Source of the DNA: Desulfobacteraceae bacterium
Lineage (GTDB): Bacteria > Desulfobacterota > Desulfobacteria > Desulfobacterales > Desulfobacteraceae
Assembly (NCBI GenBank): GCA_016743945.1
Contig: JADGFI010000009.1
Coordinates: 62,001 to 126,000 of the forward strand
Reading direction: 5' to 3'
DNA: 64,000 bases
A model generated the notes under the pieces. That model did not search any database and was not told where the DNA came from. It saw nothing but the letters and a program-made list of their open reading frames with translations. Below are positions 1-8,544 of this stretch, in pieces; positions within the stretch are counted from its first letter, which is position 1, and each line of letters starts with the position of its first letter. Made by a program: the position numbers and the translations under genes.

Positions 1-187
1 GCTGAAGTTGACAAAAAGGAATGTGTTTTGTATTTAAGGGTGTCTTGGAAGGTTGGACTGAGATTCATCCGACTGGCAGAATAAATTTATGCCAGAAATA
101 TTTTTGACTTTTGCCGTCAGGTTTGATCGGTATAGACAAGAAAAAAGCCTGTCAAAAATTGATATAAAATTGGGGATTGCCTGATAT

Positions 188-1606
188 ATGAATGTAAACA
201 AACCGGCTAAATCGACAAACATCCTGATTCTGGGACTTGGAGGGGTGGGATATTACCTGGCCAAGCGCCTGGTTCACGAAGGCTATGCCATTACCGCCAT
301 TGAACCCGATGGCGACCTGCTTCGCCATGCCGACGGCAATATAGACGCCCGCCTGATTCAGGGCAATGCCATGAGCATTGAATGCTGGAAGGAGGTCGGG
401 GCAGAAAAAATGGATTACCTGATTGCGGTTACCAACAATGATGCCGTAAATATGATGAGCTGCCAAATTGCCCACCGCTTTGGCATCCAAAAAAAAATTG
501 CCAGGGTTCGCTCCACAGAATTTGGAAGTAAAAATTCCCTCCTGAATGCCGTAGATCTTAAAATTGACCTGATCATCCACCCAGAAGAACTGGCTGCCCA
601 GGAAATTTTCAGGCTGATCAATCTTAGGGCAGGCAACGACATCATCGCGGTTGCCAAGGGACAGATACAGGCCATGGCCACCCGCATTCCGGAAAAATCC
701 CCCCTGGCCCACAGAAAACTCAAAGATATCTCCCAGGAATATAACGAATTTCCCTTTAGGGTCATTGCCATGACCCGGGGAATCACCACCATGATTCCCA
801 CGGGGGATGATGAACTGCTGCCCCAGGATCAAGCATTTTTCATGGCAGGAAATGAAGATCTAAACCGGTTGATGGGTCTGACAGGTGTTGAACAGCAAAG
901 GCGCCACAGGGTGATGATTATCGGCGGCGGCTTGGTGGGACGACGGTTGGCAGAACTATTGGGCAAAACATTTTCGGTACGGCTCATTGAAAAGAACGAA
1001 GCCGGAGCCAAGGAACTCTCCTTTGCATTAAAAAATGCCGAGGTGTTACAAGGGGACGGGTCAGATTCAGATGTACTGGTTTCAGCGGGACTCCTGGAGA
1101 TGGATACCTTTATAACCGCCACAGGAGAAAATGAAACCAATATCATGACCTGCGTTCTAGCCAAACATTTGATGACCTCCCACAACAACGGCAAAAAAGC
1201 CCGCAGGCCCAACAAGCAGACAAAATGCATCGCACTCGTGACCAAGGAAGATTATGTGGTACTTGCGGCAACAATGGGGTCTGATATTGTCATGAATAAA
1301 AAAATACTTGCCAGTAACAAGATTCTCAAATTCATTCGACGGGGTGAGCTGATTTCCGTGGCCCATCTCCATGGATTTGATGCGGAAATGGTAGAGATTG
1401 TTGCTGCTCCGAACTCGCCCATCACACGCAAACCCCTTTCCAAACTGAGTTCCTATTACGAGAATAAAATAATGATCGGGGGCATCCATAAAAACGGGGT
1501 GTGGCAGATTGCCGTGGGAGATACCCATATTCAGGATAATGAACGGGTGATTGTGGTCTGCATGTCACAGCACCTAAAAGATGTCCAGAAATTATTCCTG
1601 GCTTGA
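188..1606 (+). CDS. trkA: Trk potassium uptake regulatory subunit TrkA
   Basis: Cytoplasmic gating subunit of the Trk K+ uptake system; it binds NAD(H) or nucleotides and controls the TrkH channel. The 472 residues contain two tandem Rossmann RCK units: GLGGVG at residues 16-21 opens the first and GGGLVG near residue 245 the second, each followed by a TrkA-C-like region. This duplicated layout and length are those of proteobacterial TrkA. The gene converges on trkH, whose stop lies 56 bp away, so the two subunits are adjacent but separately transcribed. The ATG at 188 has only a weak G-rich ribosome site upstream. The assignment is very secure. Confidence 0.95.
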   Translation: MNVNKPAKSTNILILGLGGVGYYLAKRLVHEGYAITAIEPDGDLLRHADGNIDARLIQGNAMSIECWKEVGAEKMDYLIAVTNNDAVNMMSCQIAHRFGIQKKIARVRSTEFGSKNSLLNAVDLKIDLIIHPEELAAQEIFRLINLRAGNDIIAVAKGQIQAMATRIPEKSPLAHRKLKDISQEYNEFPFRVIAMTRGITTMIPTGDDELLPQDQAFFMAGNEDLNRLMGLTGVEQQRRHRVMIIGGGLVGRRLAELLGKTFSVRLIEKNEAGAKELSFALKNAEVLQGDGSDSDVLVSAGLLEMDTFITATGENETNIMTCVLAKHLMTSHNNGKKARRPNKQTKCIALVTKEDYVVLAATMGSDIVMNKKILASNKILKFIRRGELISVAHLHGFDAEMVEIVAAPNSPITRKPLSKLSSYYENKIMIGGIHKNGVWQIAVGDTHIQDNERVIVVCMSQHLKDVQKLFLA

Positions 1607-1662
1607 CGGATTTATTGCCATATTGCCATTAGTTTTAAAAAAATATGAATAACCGCCGCCCG

Positions 1663-3117
1663 CTATTTTTTCCAAAAGGAGGGATAAAAAATCACCAGGG
1701 CTGAAAACATTTCCAGCCGTCCCACCAGCATGTTCCAGGCTAAAAACCATTTGCCGGTATCGGAGATAAAGGCAAAATTTTGGGACGGACCCACCCCACC
1801 GAATCCCGGGCCGATGTTCATCAATGCCGCAATAACCGAACTCATGGCCGTGGTAAAATCCATTGGATCCGAAAGGGTCATGAAACAGCCCCCTCCCATG
1901 ATCAGAAAAATATTCACGATAAAATAATACACCCCCAAATGGATGATTTGGGAGTCCACGGGTCTCTGGTTCAAATGTACCGAGACCACGGCCATGGGCC
2001 GGAAAAAAATCTGCTTGATAACGGCGACTCCAAATTTAATAATCAAAATATAATGAACTATTTTGATGCCGCTTGTGGTGGAGCCTGCGCAGGCCCCCAC
2101 AAAACAGATTACATAGAGAAACATCTGGGCGGCCTGGGGCCACAGCTCATAGTCTGCTGTGGTGAATCCCGTGGTTGTGAGGATTGAGGTGACCTGGAAG
2201 GTGGCGTACCGGATGGAATCTATCAACCCATAGGTATTTTCCTTCCATAAAATAAAGGACACAATCCCGCAAAAAAAGAGCATGGCCATAAAATACCAGC
2301 GCAATTCCGTATTATTTTTTATCACCCGCCAGTTTCCCTGCATCATGTGATAAAAGAGCATAAAGGTCATCCCCCCCAAAAACATAAACAGGATGATAAT
2401 CCACTCAAAATAAGCATTGTTGTAATGACCTATGCTGGCGTTATAGGGAGAATAACCGGAAGTTGATACGGTTCCAAAGGAGTGACACAAAGAATCGAAA
2501 ATTGACATGCCGCCAAAACACAGCAACAGGGTTTCCAAAAGATTCAGACCAATATAGATTCCCCATAGCCAGATCATGGTATCCCGGTTCCGGGGGATAA
2601 ATTTTTCCCGGGTAATCACCTGGCCGGGGCTGGATTCCGCCCTGAAGATGCGCACCCCTCCCATCCCATGGGGCAGGAAAATAATGGTTAATGTTAAAAA
2701 CCCCATTCCCCCCAGCAGATGGGTTTGACTCCGCCAGAATATCAATCCCCTGGGAAGTTTTTCAATATCCACAAGTATGGTGGCACCGGTGGTGGTATAG
2801 CCGGACATCATCTCAAAAAAAGCATCTGTAAAGGAGGGAATTGATCCATGGATCATATAGGGCAATCCGGAAACAGCAGAAATCAGAATCCATCCGAAAA
2901 AAGCGATGAAAAAACCGTCCTTTATGTTCAACTCGTTACACCGGCGAAAGTACCGCCACAAAGGATAGCCCATTCCAATGGAGACAAGACCGGTGATACC
3001 AAGTGAATAAAGATCATTTTCTCCGTAATACAGGGAACAGATCATGGGAAACAACAGGGATATGCCGGTGATAATCAATAATTTTCCCAGAACGTTTGCG
3101 ATGGTTTTGTAATTCAT
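1663..3117 (-). CDS. trkH: Trk potassium transporter membrane subunit TrkH
   Basis: Integral membrane K+-translocating subunit of the Trk system, 484 residues. It is hydrophobic throughout and carries the four selectivity-filter loops expected of the SKT family: TTTGAT, STSGYS, TTTGFT and IGPGFGG, in that order. The N-terminal membrane pairs and the usual length are intact. It converges with trkA, which supplies the regulatory ring. No reading-frame damage is seen. The start at 3117 begins MNYKTIANVLGK, a normal cytoplasmic lead into the first membrane segment. Confidence 0.95.
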   Translation of the reverse strand: MNYKTIANVLGKLLIITGISLLFPMICSLYYGENDLYSLGITGLVSIGMGYPLWRYFRRCNELNIKDGFFIAFFGWILISAVSGLPYMIHGSIPSFTDAFFEMMSGYTTTGATILVDIEKLPRGLIFWRSQTHLLGGMGFLTLTIIFLPHGMGGVRIFRAESSPGQVITREKFIPRNRDTMIWLWGIYIGLNLLETLLLCFGGMSIFDSLCHSFGTVSTSGYSPYNASIGHYNNAYFEWIIILFMFLGGMTFMLFYHMMQGNWRVIKNNTELRWYFMAMLFFCGIVSFILWKENTYGLIDSIRYATFQVTSILTTTGFTTADYELWPQAAQMFLYVICFVGACAGSTTSGIKIVHYILIIKFGVAVIKQIFFRPMAVVSVHLNQRPVDSQIIHLGVYYFIVNIFLIMGGGCFMTLSDPMDFTTAMSSVIAALMNIGPGFGGVGPSQNFAFISDTGKWFLAWNMLVGRLEMFSALVIFYPSFWKK

Positions 3118-3229
3118 TCAGTATCCAAATCTAATAAAAGGTAAATCAAACCCCGGCTGCACTGCATATAAACAATGGCCAAAAGATCCATCCTGTTTAC
3201 CCTATAACCCACCCCGAAATCAAGTTTAT

Positions 3230-3436
3230 TCACTGCCTACAACCTTCTGATTCTGGCAGGGGATAGGTCCTGGCAAATTTATCATTTTCAAGATTTCCCA
3301 GACTCAAAAGGCTGCGGTCGACGAGTTCATCGCATTCATATCCAAACAATTCCATGGCCTTGGGGTTGGTATCCAGAATTTCAAAGCTTCGTTTATGAAT
3401 AACAAATATGGGATTGGATCCGGACAAAGAGGCCAT
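3230..3436 (-). pseudogene. PAS-domain fragment (gene remnant)
   Basis: An open stretch of 68 codons reads like the first half of a PAS sensor domain: NPIFVIHKRSFEILDTNP followed by AMELFGYECDELVDR is the typical PAS pattern in which a residue notes 'where the message author thinks it is'. It then stops, with no kinase, GGDEF or other output domain on either side, and a stop codon lies a few codons upstream of the ATG. It is best read as a residue of a larger sensor kinase or cyclase that has been deleted. An intact small PAS protein cannot be excluded but would be unusually short. Confidence 0.5.
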
Positions 3437-3487
3437 CCCGTCCCATATGGATCACATCAAATATTAGACAACAATCAAAACCCTGGC

Positions 3488-3526
3488 AAATCACCCCCGA
3501 CACAATTAGAACGGTGGGGGTGATTT
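3488..3526. terminator. Perfect 11-bp stem-loop downstream of the DUF6951-like gene
   Basis: AAATCACCCCC (3488-3498) and its exact complement GGGGGTGATTT (3516-3526) flank a 17-base loop. It lies 18 bp beyond the minus-strand stop at 3544, where a terminator for the methyltransferase operon is expected. There is no clear T-run after the stem on the minus strand, so it may act as an mRNA 3'-end stabiliser rather than a classical intrinsic terminator. Confidence 0.5.
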
Positions 3527-3543
3527 AAAATAAGAAAATGCTG

Positions 3544-3873
3544 TTATTTGAATGTTATGGTTGCATTTTTTGCAAGTGCCAGACCGACGCTCACTTCCAA
3601 TGCCTTTAGAACACCGGATAATACCGGACATGATACATGGGGAATTGTTTTAAAAAAAATATCAAGAACCTGGGAATTTAATTCACCTGTTTTTTTGTCT
3701 TTAAATAATTCGGCCATTACATTTATTTTTTTTCCACCCAGAACGGCATCAACTTTTTTCCAATTGGGACATTCGGTTTCTAACCGGAATGAGGCCATAA
3801 ATTCTTTCTTATCTTCAGCATGAACAATGGTTGTAAATCCACAAATACCACTATCTATTTCAACGTTAACCAT
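3544..3873 (-). CDS. Small DUF6951-like protein linked to a methyltransferase
   Basis: A 109-residue soluble protein with no signal peptide or membrane segment. It contains conserved-looking Cys residues in a FTT-type core (Cys11, a later ECPNW and HVSCPVLSG). The pattern is reminiscent of the small DUF6951 proteins that accompany corrinoid or methyltransferase genes in anaerobes; this family assignment is from memory and is only moderately sure. It starts 22 bp after the homocysteine S-methyltransferase stop on the same strand, so the two are probably one transcript. An AGGAG ribosome site sits about 13 bases upstream of the ATG. Function is unknown; a methyl-group or metal-handling accessory role is an inference from the neighbour. 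Confidence 0.7.
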   Translation of the reverse strand: MVNVEIDSGICGFTTIVHAEDKKEFMASFRLETECPNWKKVDAVLGGKKINVMAELFKDKKTGELNSQVLDIFFKTIPHVSCPVLSGVLKALEVSVGLALAKNATITFK

Positions 3874-3895
3874 TTTAAGAATGAGACTCCTTTTG

Positions 3896-4765
3896 TTAAA
3901 TAATTTCTTTGATCTTTTTTATGTATTCCGGTGTTGTCCCACAGCAACCGCCTACGATTTCCACACCAAGCGTTTTGATTTTTTTAATACTGTCTGCAAA
4001 AAAGAATTCATCCTCCGGATAAAAGACGGCGGTATCTTCTTTTATTTTTGGCATACCTGCATTGGGCATAATGATTACAGGAACATTAACACTTCTTTTA
4101 ATCTCCCCGGCCAGATCAATCATTGTTCTGCTTCCCATTGAGCAATTGGCGCCAACAGCAGTGGCACCGGCATCAACCAGTGATTTCATACTGTCTTTTG
4201 GGTTATTTCCAAAAATAGTAAAAAAACCTTTTTTCGTTTCTTTAAAGGTCAAAGAACAGAAAATCGGCTTTCCAGACACAGAACGAACCGCTTTAATTGC
4301 TGCAAATGCAATATTAACATCAAAAATTGTTTCAATAAGGAAAACATCAACGCCTTCATCTTCAAGAAAGCCTGCCTGCTGGGCAAAGCAGTCCACAGCT
4401 TCATCAAATGAAACAGGCCCCATGGGCTCAAGCATGTCACCAAGAGCCCCCATATCACCTGCAACGTATTGATTTTTACCACACACGGATCTTGCAATCC
4501 GAACCCCGGTTCGGTTCACATCTTCCACACTTTGGGTGACACCCATTTTTTTTAATTTTATGGCGGATGCACCAAATGTATTGGTCGTTGCCACATCCGA
4601 TCCGGCATCATAATAGGCCTTATGTATTTCCCTTATAATATCAGGATGCTTTAAATTCCATAATTCAGATGCTTCTCCTCCTGCGATGCCTTTGCTGATA
4701 AGAATTGAACCCATGGCACCATCAAAAACGAGACCATCTTTTTGAATTTTTTCAAGAATATCCAC
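3896..4765 (-). CDS. Homocysteine S-methyltransferase family protein
   Basis: Transfers a methyl group to homocysteine (or a related thiol) through a zinc site, giving methionine. The TIM-barrel signature is complete: FDGAMGS at the N-terminus, the zinc Cys in GANCS and the paired Cys in GGCCGTTPEYI near the C-terminus. At about 290 residues it matches the stand-alone N-terminal module of MetH, with no cobalamin or reactivation domains. I prefer the GTG at 4765 (protein VDILEKIQKDGL...) because a GGGAG site lies 10 bases upstream and the family normally starts here; the frame stays open to a GTG at 4837, which would add 24 basic residues. The methyl donor cannot be told from sequence. It is followed at 22 bp by the DUF6951-like gene. 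Confidence 0.85.
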   Translation of the reverse strand: MDILEKIQKDGLVFDGAMGSILISKGIAGGEASELWNLKHPDIIREIHKAYYDAGSDVATTNTFGASAIKLKKMGVTQSVEDVNRTGVRIARSVCGKNQYVAGDMGALGDMLEPMGPVSFDEAVDCFAQQAGFLEDEGVDVFLIETIFDVNIAFAAIKAVRSVSGKPIFCSLTFKETKKGFFTIFGNNPKDSMKSLVDAGATAVGANCSMGSRTMIDLAGEIKRSVNVPVIIMPNAGMPKIKEDTAVFYPEDEFFFADSIKKIKTLGVEIVGGCCGTTPEYIKKIKEII

Positions 4766-5015
4766 GACCGAGTTTCTCCCTGCACGTTTATTTTTTTTTA
4801 TGCATGCAATCTTTGTGTTTGCTACAATTTTATCCACACTTTTATCAACTGCTTATTTTATTGAAACCCCATCAATTTTGCAATATCAATAATTCCCAAA
4901 AACAAATAAAAAAATGCAGGAACAAAAGACGCAATCATGACCCACCAAGGCCTGATCCGGTTTACCTCTCTGAATTGATTTACGCTGATTCAGATTTCAA
5001 AGTTCCAGCCTTTGA

Positions 5016-5105
5016 CTATTGAAGCTGATTTTTTTTGCCATATTTTCCGGTACCAAGACCAATCTCCAGCACATGACCATTTGCTTGTATCGACATAAGT
5101 TCATT
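5016..5105 (-). pseudogene. Class I SAM-methyltransferase motif I remnant
   Basis: A 29-codon open stretch contains VLEIGLGTGKYG, the glycine-rich SAM-binding motif I of class I methyltransferases, preceded by a short helix, then runs into a stop. Nothing of motifs II to IV follows. It is interpreted as the broken front end of a methyltransferase gene, directly downstream of a broken MerR gene (5118-5336). It is too short for a real enzyme; chance resemblance is possible but the motif match is good. Confidence 0.4.
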
Positions 5106-5117
5106 CACTCTGCTCAT

Positions 5118-5336
5118 CAAACACCGCTCCACCGATCATGATAAGATACTTTCCGGCCAGGTCTTGAGATCGATCTGTTTCTTTAAATGCATATATTCAC
5201 GTATCTTTTTGTCAATGATTTCTTGTTGTTTTGTTAAGCGTTCAATCACAAATTTATAGACGTCAGCCCCGGTTGCATATTTTTTTCTAATCAGATAAAA
5301 GGCTTTAATTTCTTTTAAGGACAGTCCCCGATCTTT
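5118..5336 (-). pseudogene. MerR-family regulator, 5'-truncated remnant
   Basis: Seventy-two codons without a start. RGLSLKEIKAFYLIRKK is the second half of a MerR winged-helix domain, followed by the long dimerisation helix rich in Lys, Glu and Gln (VIERLTKQQEIIDKKIRE). The DNA-recognition helix at the N-terminus is missing and a stop codon stands directly upstream. Together with the methyltransferase fragment just downstream this looks like a regulator plus target-gene pair that has been largely deleted. The rest of the 4766-5347 interval shows no other coding signal. Confidence 0.5.
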
Positions 5337-5347
5337 TTAGAGAAGGC

Positions 5348-7156
5348 TTAAAAAGAATCATCATCTATGGTAATGGCCGCATCCCCCGAGGCCATTATTG
5401 AATCTATCCTGCCCATGGTTATGGGCGTAATATTGTTGATGAAAAAATCAGCACTTTTGATCTGACCTTCAAGAAATGCCAGCTCTTTTTTAGGGGCATT
5501 GTTACCCAATTTTTCACTGGCAATACTGGCCCGCCAGAGCAGCATCCATGCCATTATAGTGTCACCCATGGCCTCAAGAAAAGGAACCGAGTGGGCAAAG
5601 GCTATTTTGAATTTTGCAGACATTGCCGTCCTTCCAATATGCATTGCCGAATCAGCCAGTTTTTGAATTAATTGTTCGGTTCTATAGGCAATTTTTTTTA
5701 ATGGTTCAAATTCCTTTGCTTTTGTAACAGCAGCCATTGCTTCATTTATAAAATTCAGGAATACAAGACCCTTGTTCATCCCCAGTTTCCTCGCCAGCAG
5801 ATCCATTGCCTGAATACCATCGGTACCTTCGTAGATCGAAGCTATCTTACAATCCCTTGCCAATTGTTCAATCGGATAGTCCTTGGTGTAACCTGCCCCG
5901 CCATAGACCTGAATGGCCTTTACGCACATATCAAAGCCTCGCTGGCTATTATAGGTCTTGAGCACCGGGGTGAGAAGCTCACTGAGCATCTTGTTCTTAT
6001 CCCTTTGTTCTTTTGTCTTTGAGGTAACGGCTTTGTCAAAGCAATTGGCTGTATAATAGGTAAAACTCCTCATACCCTCTACATGGGATTTCATCTCAAG
6101 AAGCATTCTTCTGACATCGGGATGGTTGATAATCGCCACGGAAGGAGCTCCGTGATCCAAAGCATCTTCAAGAGCGCGGCCCTGCACGCGCTGTCTTGCA
6201 TAATTCAATGCATACAGGTAGGCATTGGAGGCATGGGCAAAGGACTGAAGCCCAACGCCGAGCCTTGCTTCATTCATCATATGAAACATGGCTTTCATGC
6301 CTTTGTTTTCTTCACCAAGAATCATGCCCCGGCACTTACCTTTGCTGCCCAGTGCCATGCTGCATGTTGCACTGCCATGGATTCCCATTTTCTCTTCTAT
6401 CCCGGTACAGACAATATCATTTTCTTCTCCAATGGATCCATCCTCATTTACCCAGTATTTGGGAACGATAAACAAAGAGACCCCTTTTGTCCCCTTGGGA
6501 GCGCCCTGGATTCTTGCCAATACAGGGTGAATGATGTTTTCGGTCAGATCGTGGTCACCTGAAGTGATAAAAATTTTGTTCCCTGTCAGTGTGAAGGTAC
6601 CGTCATCATTCCTTTTTGCACTTGTTTCCAACAGCCCGACATCTGAGCCGGCATTGGGTTCGGTAAGAAGCATTGTTCCGCTCCATTCTGCTGTATAAAG
6701 TTTTTTTAGATAGATCTGTTTTTGTTTTTTTGTGCCAAACAACTCAATCATTTTGCCTGTCCCATGGCCCAGGAAAGAATAGGTGGCTAGGGCAAAATTG
6801 GTTCCCACAAGATATTCTGCGACAGCCGTTGCGATGGTTTCCGGAAGTCCCTGGCCGCCATGCTCAGGAGCTTCAGCCATAGAGGTAAACTCAGCTTCTC
6901 TTAAGAGATTAAATGGGCGCCTGTAACATTCGGGAATCATGACTTTCCCGTTTTCAAATCTGACACCTTCCCGGTCACCCTGCTGATAGGTCGGCAAAAT
7001 CTCTTTAATTGCAAATTTTCTGGCCTCATTTATCAGCATGGTAAATGTTCTTTTATTGAAATCGCGGAATTTTTCCACCTCACATAGCTCATCAGCCTTT
7101 AATTGATCAAATAATACAAATTCAATATCTCGTCTGTCTGCGATCTGTTCTGCCAT
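5348..7156 (-). CDS. Acyl-CoA dehydrogenase with extended C-terminal domain
   Basis: FAD-dependent oxidation of an acyl-CoA to the 2-enoyl-CoA in the cytoplasm, with electrons passed to ETF. The 602 residues exceed the usual 380 because of an N-terminal extension and an additional C-terminal domain, the architecture of the DmdC / FadE5-like branch. The FAD/substrate segment LTEPNAGSDVG and the region with the probable catalytic Glu (IYEGTDGIQAMD, about residue 441) are present. A strong GGGAGGT site precedes the ATG. The upstream hypothetical gene starts on the same strand with 110 bp between. Substrate is not predictable; long-chain, branched or methylthiopropionyl-CoA are all possible for this branch. 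Confidence 0.88.
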   Translation of the reverse strand: MAEQIADRRDIEFVLFDQLKADELCEVEKFRDFNKRTFTMLINEARKFAIKEILPTYQQGDREGVRFENGKVMIPECYRRPFNLLREAEFTSMAEAPEHGGQGLPETIATAVAEYLVGTNFALATYSFLGHGTGKMIELFGTKKQKQIYLKKLYTAEWSGTMLLTEPNAGSDVGLLETSAKRNDDGTFTLTGNKIFITSGDHDLTENIIHPVLARIQGAPKGTKGVSLFIVPKYWVNEDGSIGEENDIVCTGIEEKMGIHGSATCSMALGSKGKCRGMILGEENKGMKAMFHMMNEARLGVGLQSFAHASNAYLYALNYARQRVQGRALEDALDHGAPSVAIINHPDVRRMLLEMKSHVEGMRSFTYYTANCFDKAVTSKTKEQRDKNKMLSELLTPVLKTYNSQRGFDMCVKAIQVYGGAGYTKDYPIEQLARDCKIASIYEGTDGIQAMDLLARKLGMNKGLVFLNFINEAMAAVTKAKEFEPLKKIAYRTEQLIQKLADSAMHIGRTAMSAKFKIAFAHSVPFLEAMGDTIMAWMLLWRASIASEKLGNNAPKKELAFLEGQIKSADFFINNITPITMGRIDSIMASGDAAITIDDDSF

Positions 7157-7266
7157 GGATATTACCTCCCTTTTTGTATGAATTGTTATGGTATTAAAAA
7201 CGATTGCAAGCCTTGTGTGTATTATTTTTTAAGGTTTTATGCTCTGCCGGTCTAATCTGGATACTT

Positions 7267-7833
7267 TTAAGAAAACGGGGCAAACAAATCGTCTTCGCCC
7301 AAAAAATCCTTGATCTCTTTGTTATAGGGCGGCACCTCACCCTTTTGGATTTTTAAGCTGTTCAGAAAAGGGTATCCAACTGTGTCCACACCTTGAATAT
7401 TCCTGTTTTCCACTGCCTCTTTTTCCATTGTCGTAATTTCTTCCATCACCGTTGCCACTTGATCAGTATATGATTTAAGATGGGGTGCTGTCTTTGCAAA
7501 GGAATGCAGGGATCGTAAAATCTGCTCCTTAAGTGTCTTCAGGGTTCCCAATGCCTTTGATCTGCGTTCCAGAGAATCCATGGCCATTTTTGCAAACAAA
7601 AGAGGAGCTGCCTCAACAATACTTCCCTGGGTAGCCCCTGTCTCCTGAGCTACTTTTTTGATCAGGGCCTGGGCAAGGGGTGAGATGCTATAGGACATTT
7701 TTTTCTTTGAACCAGCCCCAGACTTGGAATCAGCCAGTTTATGGGCCAATTTTTCGACAAGTTCTTTAAGATCAATGGGTTCGTCGGTAAAAATATCATG
7801 CTTTGGAATGCCATAGGTTTTTTTGCTATTCAT
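7267..7833 (-). CDS. Hypothetical protein, possible ribbon-helix-helix-like core
   Basis: Family not recognised. The 188 residues are soluble and charged. Residues 45-85 (SYSISPLAQALIKKVAQETG then ATQGSIVEAAPLLFAKMA) have the strand-helix-helix rhythm of ribbon-helix-helix DNA binders, followed by a long helical stretch and a acidic C-terminus ending LGEDDLFAPFS. It lies 110 bp upstream of the acyl-CoA dehydrogenase on the same strand and may be co-transcribed. Two 11-bp direct repeats sit immediately upstream of its start (7845-7886), which would suit autoregulation. The DNA-binding idea is an inference from pattern only. Confidence 0.6.
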   Translation of the reverse strand: MNSKKTYGIPKHDIFTDEPIDLKELVEKLAHKLADSKSGAGSKKKMSYSISPLAQALIKKVAQETGATQGSIVEAAPLLFAKMAMDSLERRSKALGTLKTLKEQILRSLHSFAKTAPHLKSYTDQVATVMEEITTMEKEAVENRNIQGVDTVGYPFLNSLKIQKGEVPPYNKEIKDFLGEDDLFAPFS

Positions 7834-7844
7834 GGGTTCTCTTC

Positions 7845-7886
7845 TTAATTTAGTGTTATTTTATAATAAACATTGTTAATTTAGTG
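7845..7886. repeat. Pair of 11-bp direct repeats upstream of the hypothetical gene
   Basis: TTAATTTAGTG occurs at 7845-7855 and again at 7876-7886, 31 bp start to start, which is about three helical turns and so the same DNA face. The pair is immediately upstream of the minus-strand start at 7833, in a very AT-rich stretch. This is the placement expected of a tandem operator. Confidence 0.45.
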
Positions 7887-7912
7887 AGAACATATTGTCA
7901 ATACTTTTATTA

Positions 7913-7953
7913 TGGTGGTAAAATATAAATTGAAAAACTATTTTATACCACCA
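7913..7953. repeat. Imperfect inverted repeat TGGTGGTA...TACCACCA
   Basis: TGGTGGTAAAATA (7913-7925) pairs with TATTTTATACCACCA (7939-7953) apart from a two-base bulge, with a 13-base AT-rich middle. It lies in the non-coding gap 7834-8544. It could be a protein-binding site, a weak stem-loop or one end of a decayed mobile element; nothing nearby decides. Confidence 0.35.
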
Positions 7954-7994
7954 GATGATCTTAAAGTCAGAGATAGCTTCTGATCATTGACAAT

Positions 7995-8168
7995 ATGAAA
8001 AACCATTTAATCACTGATAAAATATCCACACCAAAAACCAGGTGCATTAAGAACAACACCATCAAACCGGCCCTGGAACCGGCCCAGTTGATGCTCCTGT
8101 TCTGGGGCCAGATCTTTGGGGTCATGGTGACGGGCCAGGCATTGTTAAGCAAGGGTCCCGGAGTCTGA
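7995..8168 (+). pseudogene. Possible TetR-family C-terminal remnant
   Basis: A 57-codon open stretch with no ribosome site contains PALEPAQLMLLFWGQIFGVM, which resembles the ligand-domain helix of TetR regulators (usually '..L.PE..A..LWG...G'). No helix-turn-helix part is present. The remainder of the gap from 8169 to 8544 holds no convincing gene. The call rests on one helix and is weak. Confidence 0.3.
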
Positions 8169-8544
8169 ACAGATCCGGAAAGGCAAAATTCTTCTTCAAG
8201 ACCTAACAAATTCAATCAACAAAGAAGAATCATGCACATCTGCTATCGTTAAAGCTTCAATGTATTTTTCCCTGATTTGGTCATGTTTTGTAAGGCTTCC
8301 ACCACCCCAGGAAAAAGCTTTTATAAAAATTTTTATTAACAAGGGGGCATTTTACTGGAATCTTGATCAGGAGAAGACAAAAAGAGTTTACATCTGCTCA
8401 TCCTGATATTTTGCCCTGAGGATATTGACGAATTCCCGGCCAGGGTGTAATACCATGTTGCGGTTTTTACTATTTTATCTACCGGAAAAAATCCGGTATT
8501 TTTTTTTAGAAAAGAACACTATAATAATTCAGGAGTACCCCATA

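Noticed and set aside
1..84. Open plus-strand frame running in from the left edge, 27 codons ending FIRLAE stop
   Set aside because: Could be the end of a gene cut by the window, but too short to assign and without recognisable motif.
7967..8215. Minus-strand 82-codon open frame in the 7.8-8.5 kb gap
   Set aside because: No ribosome site or family pattern; the opposite strand gives a better, though weak, TetR-like reading.
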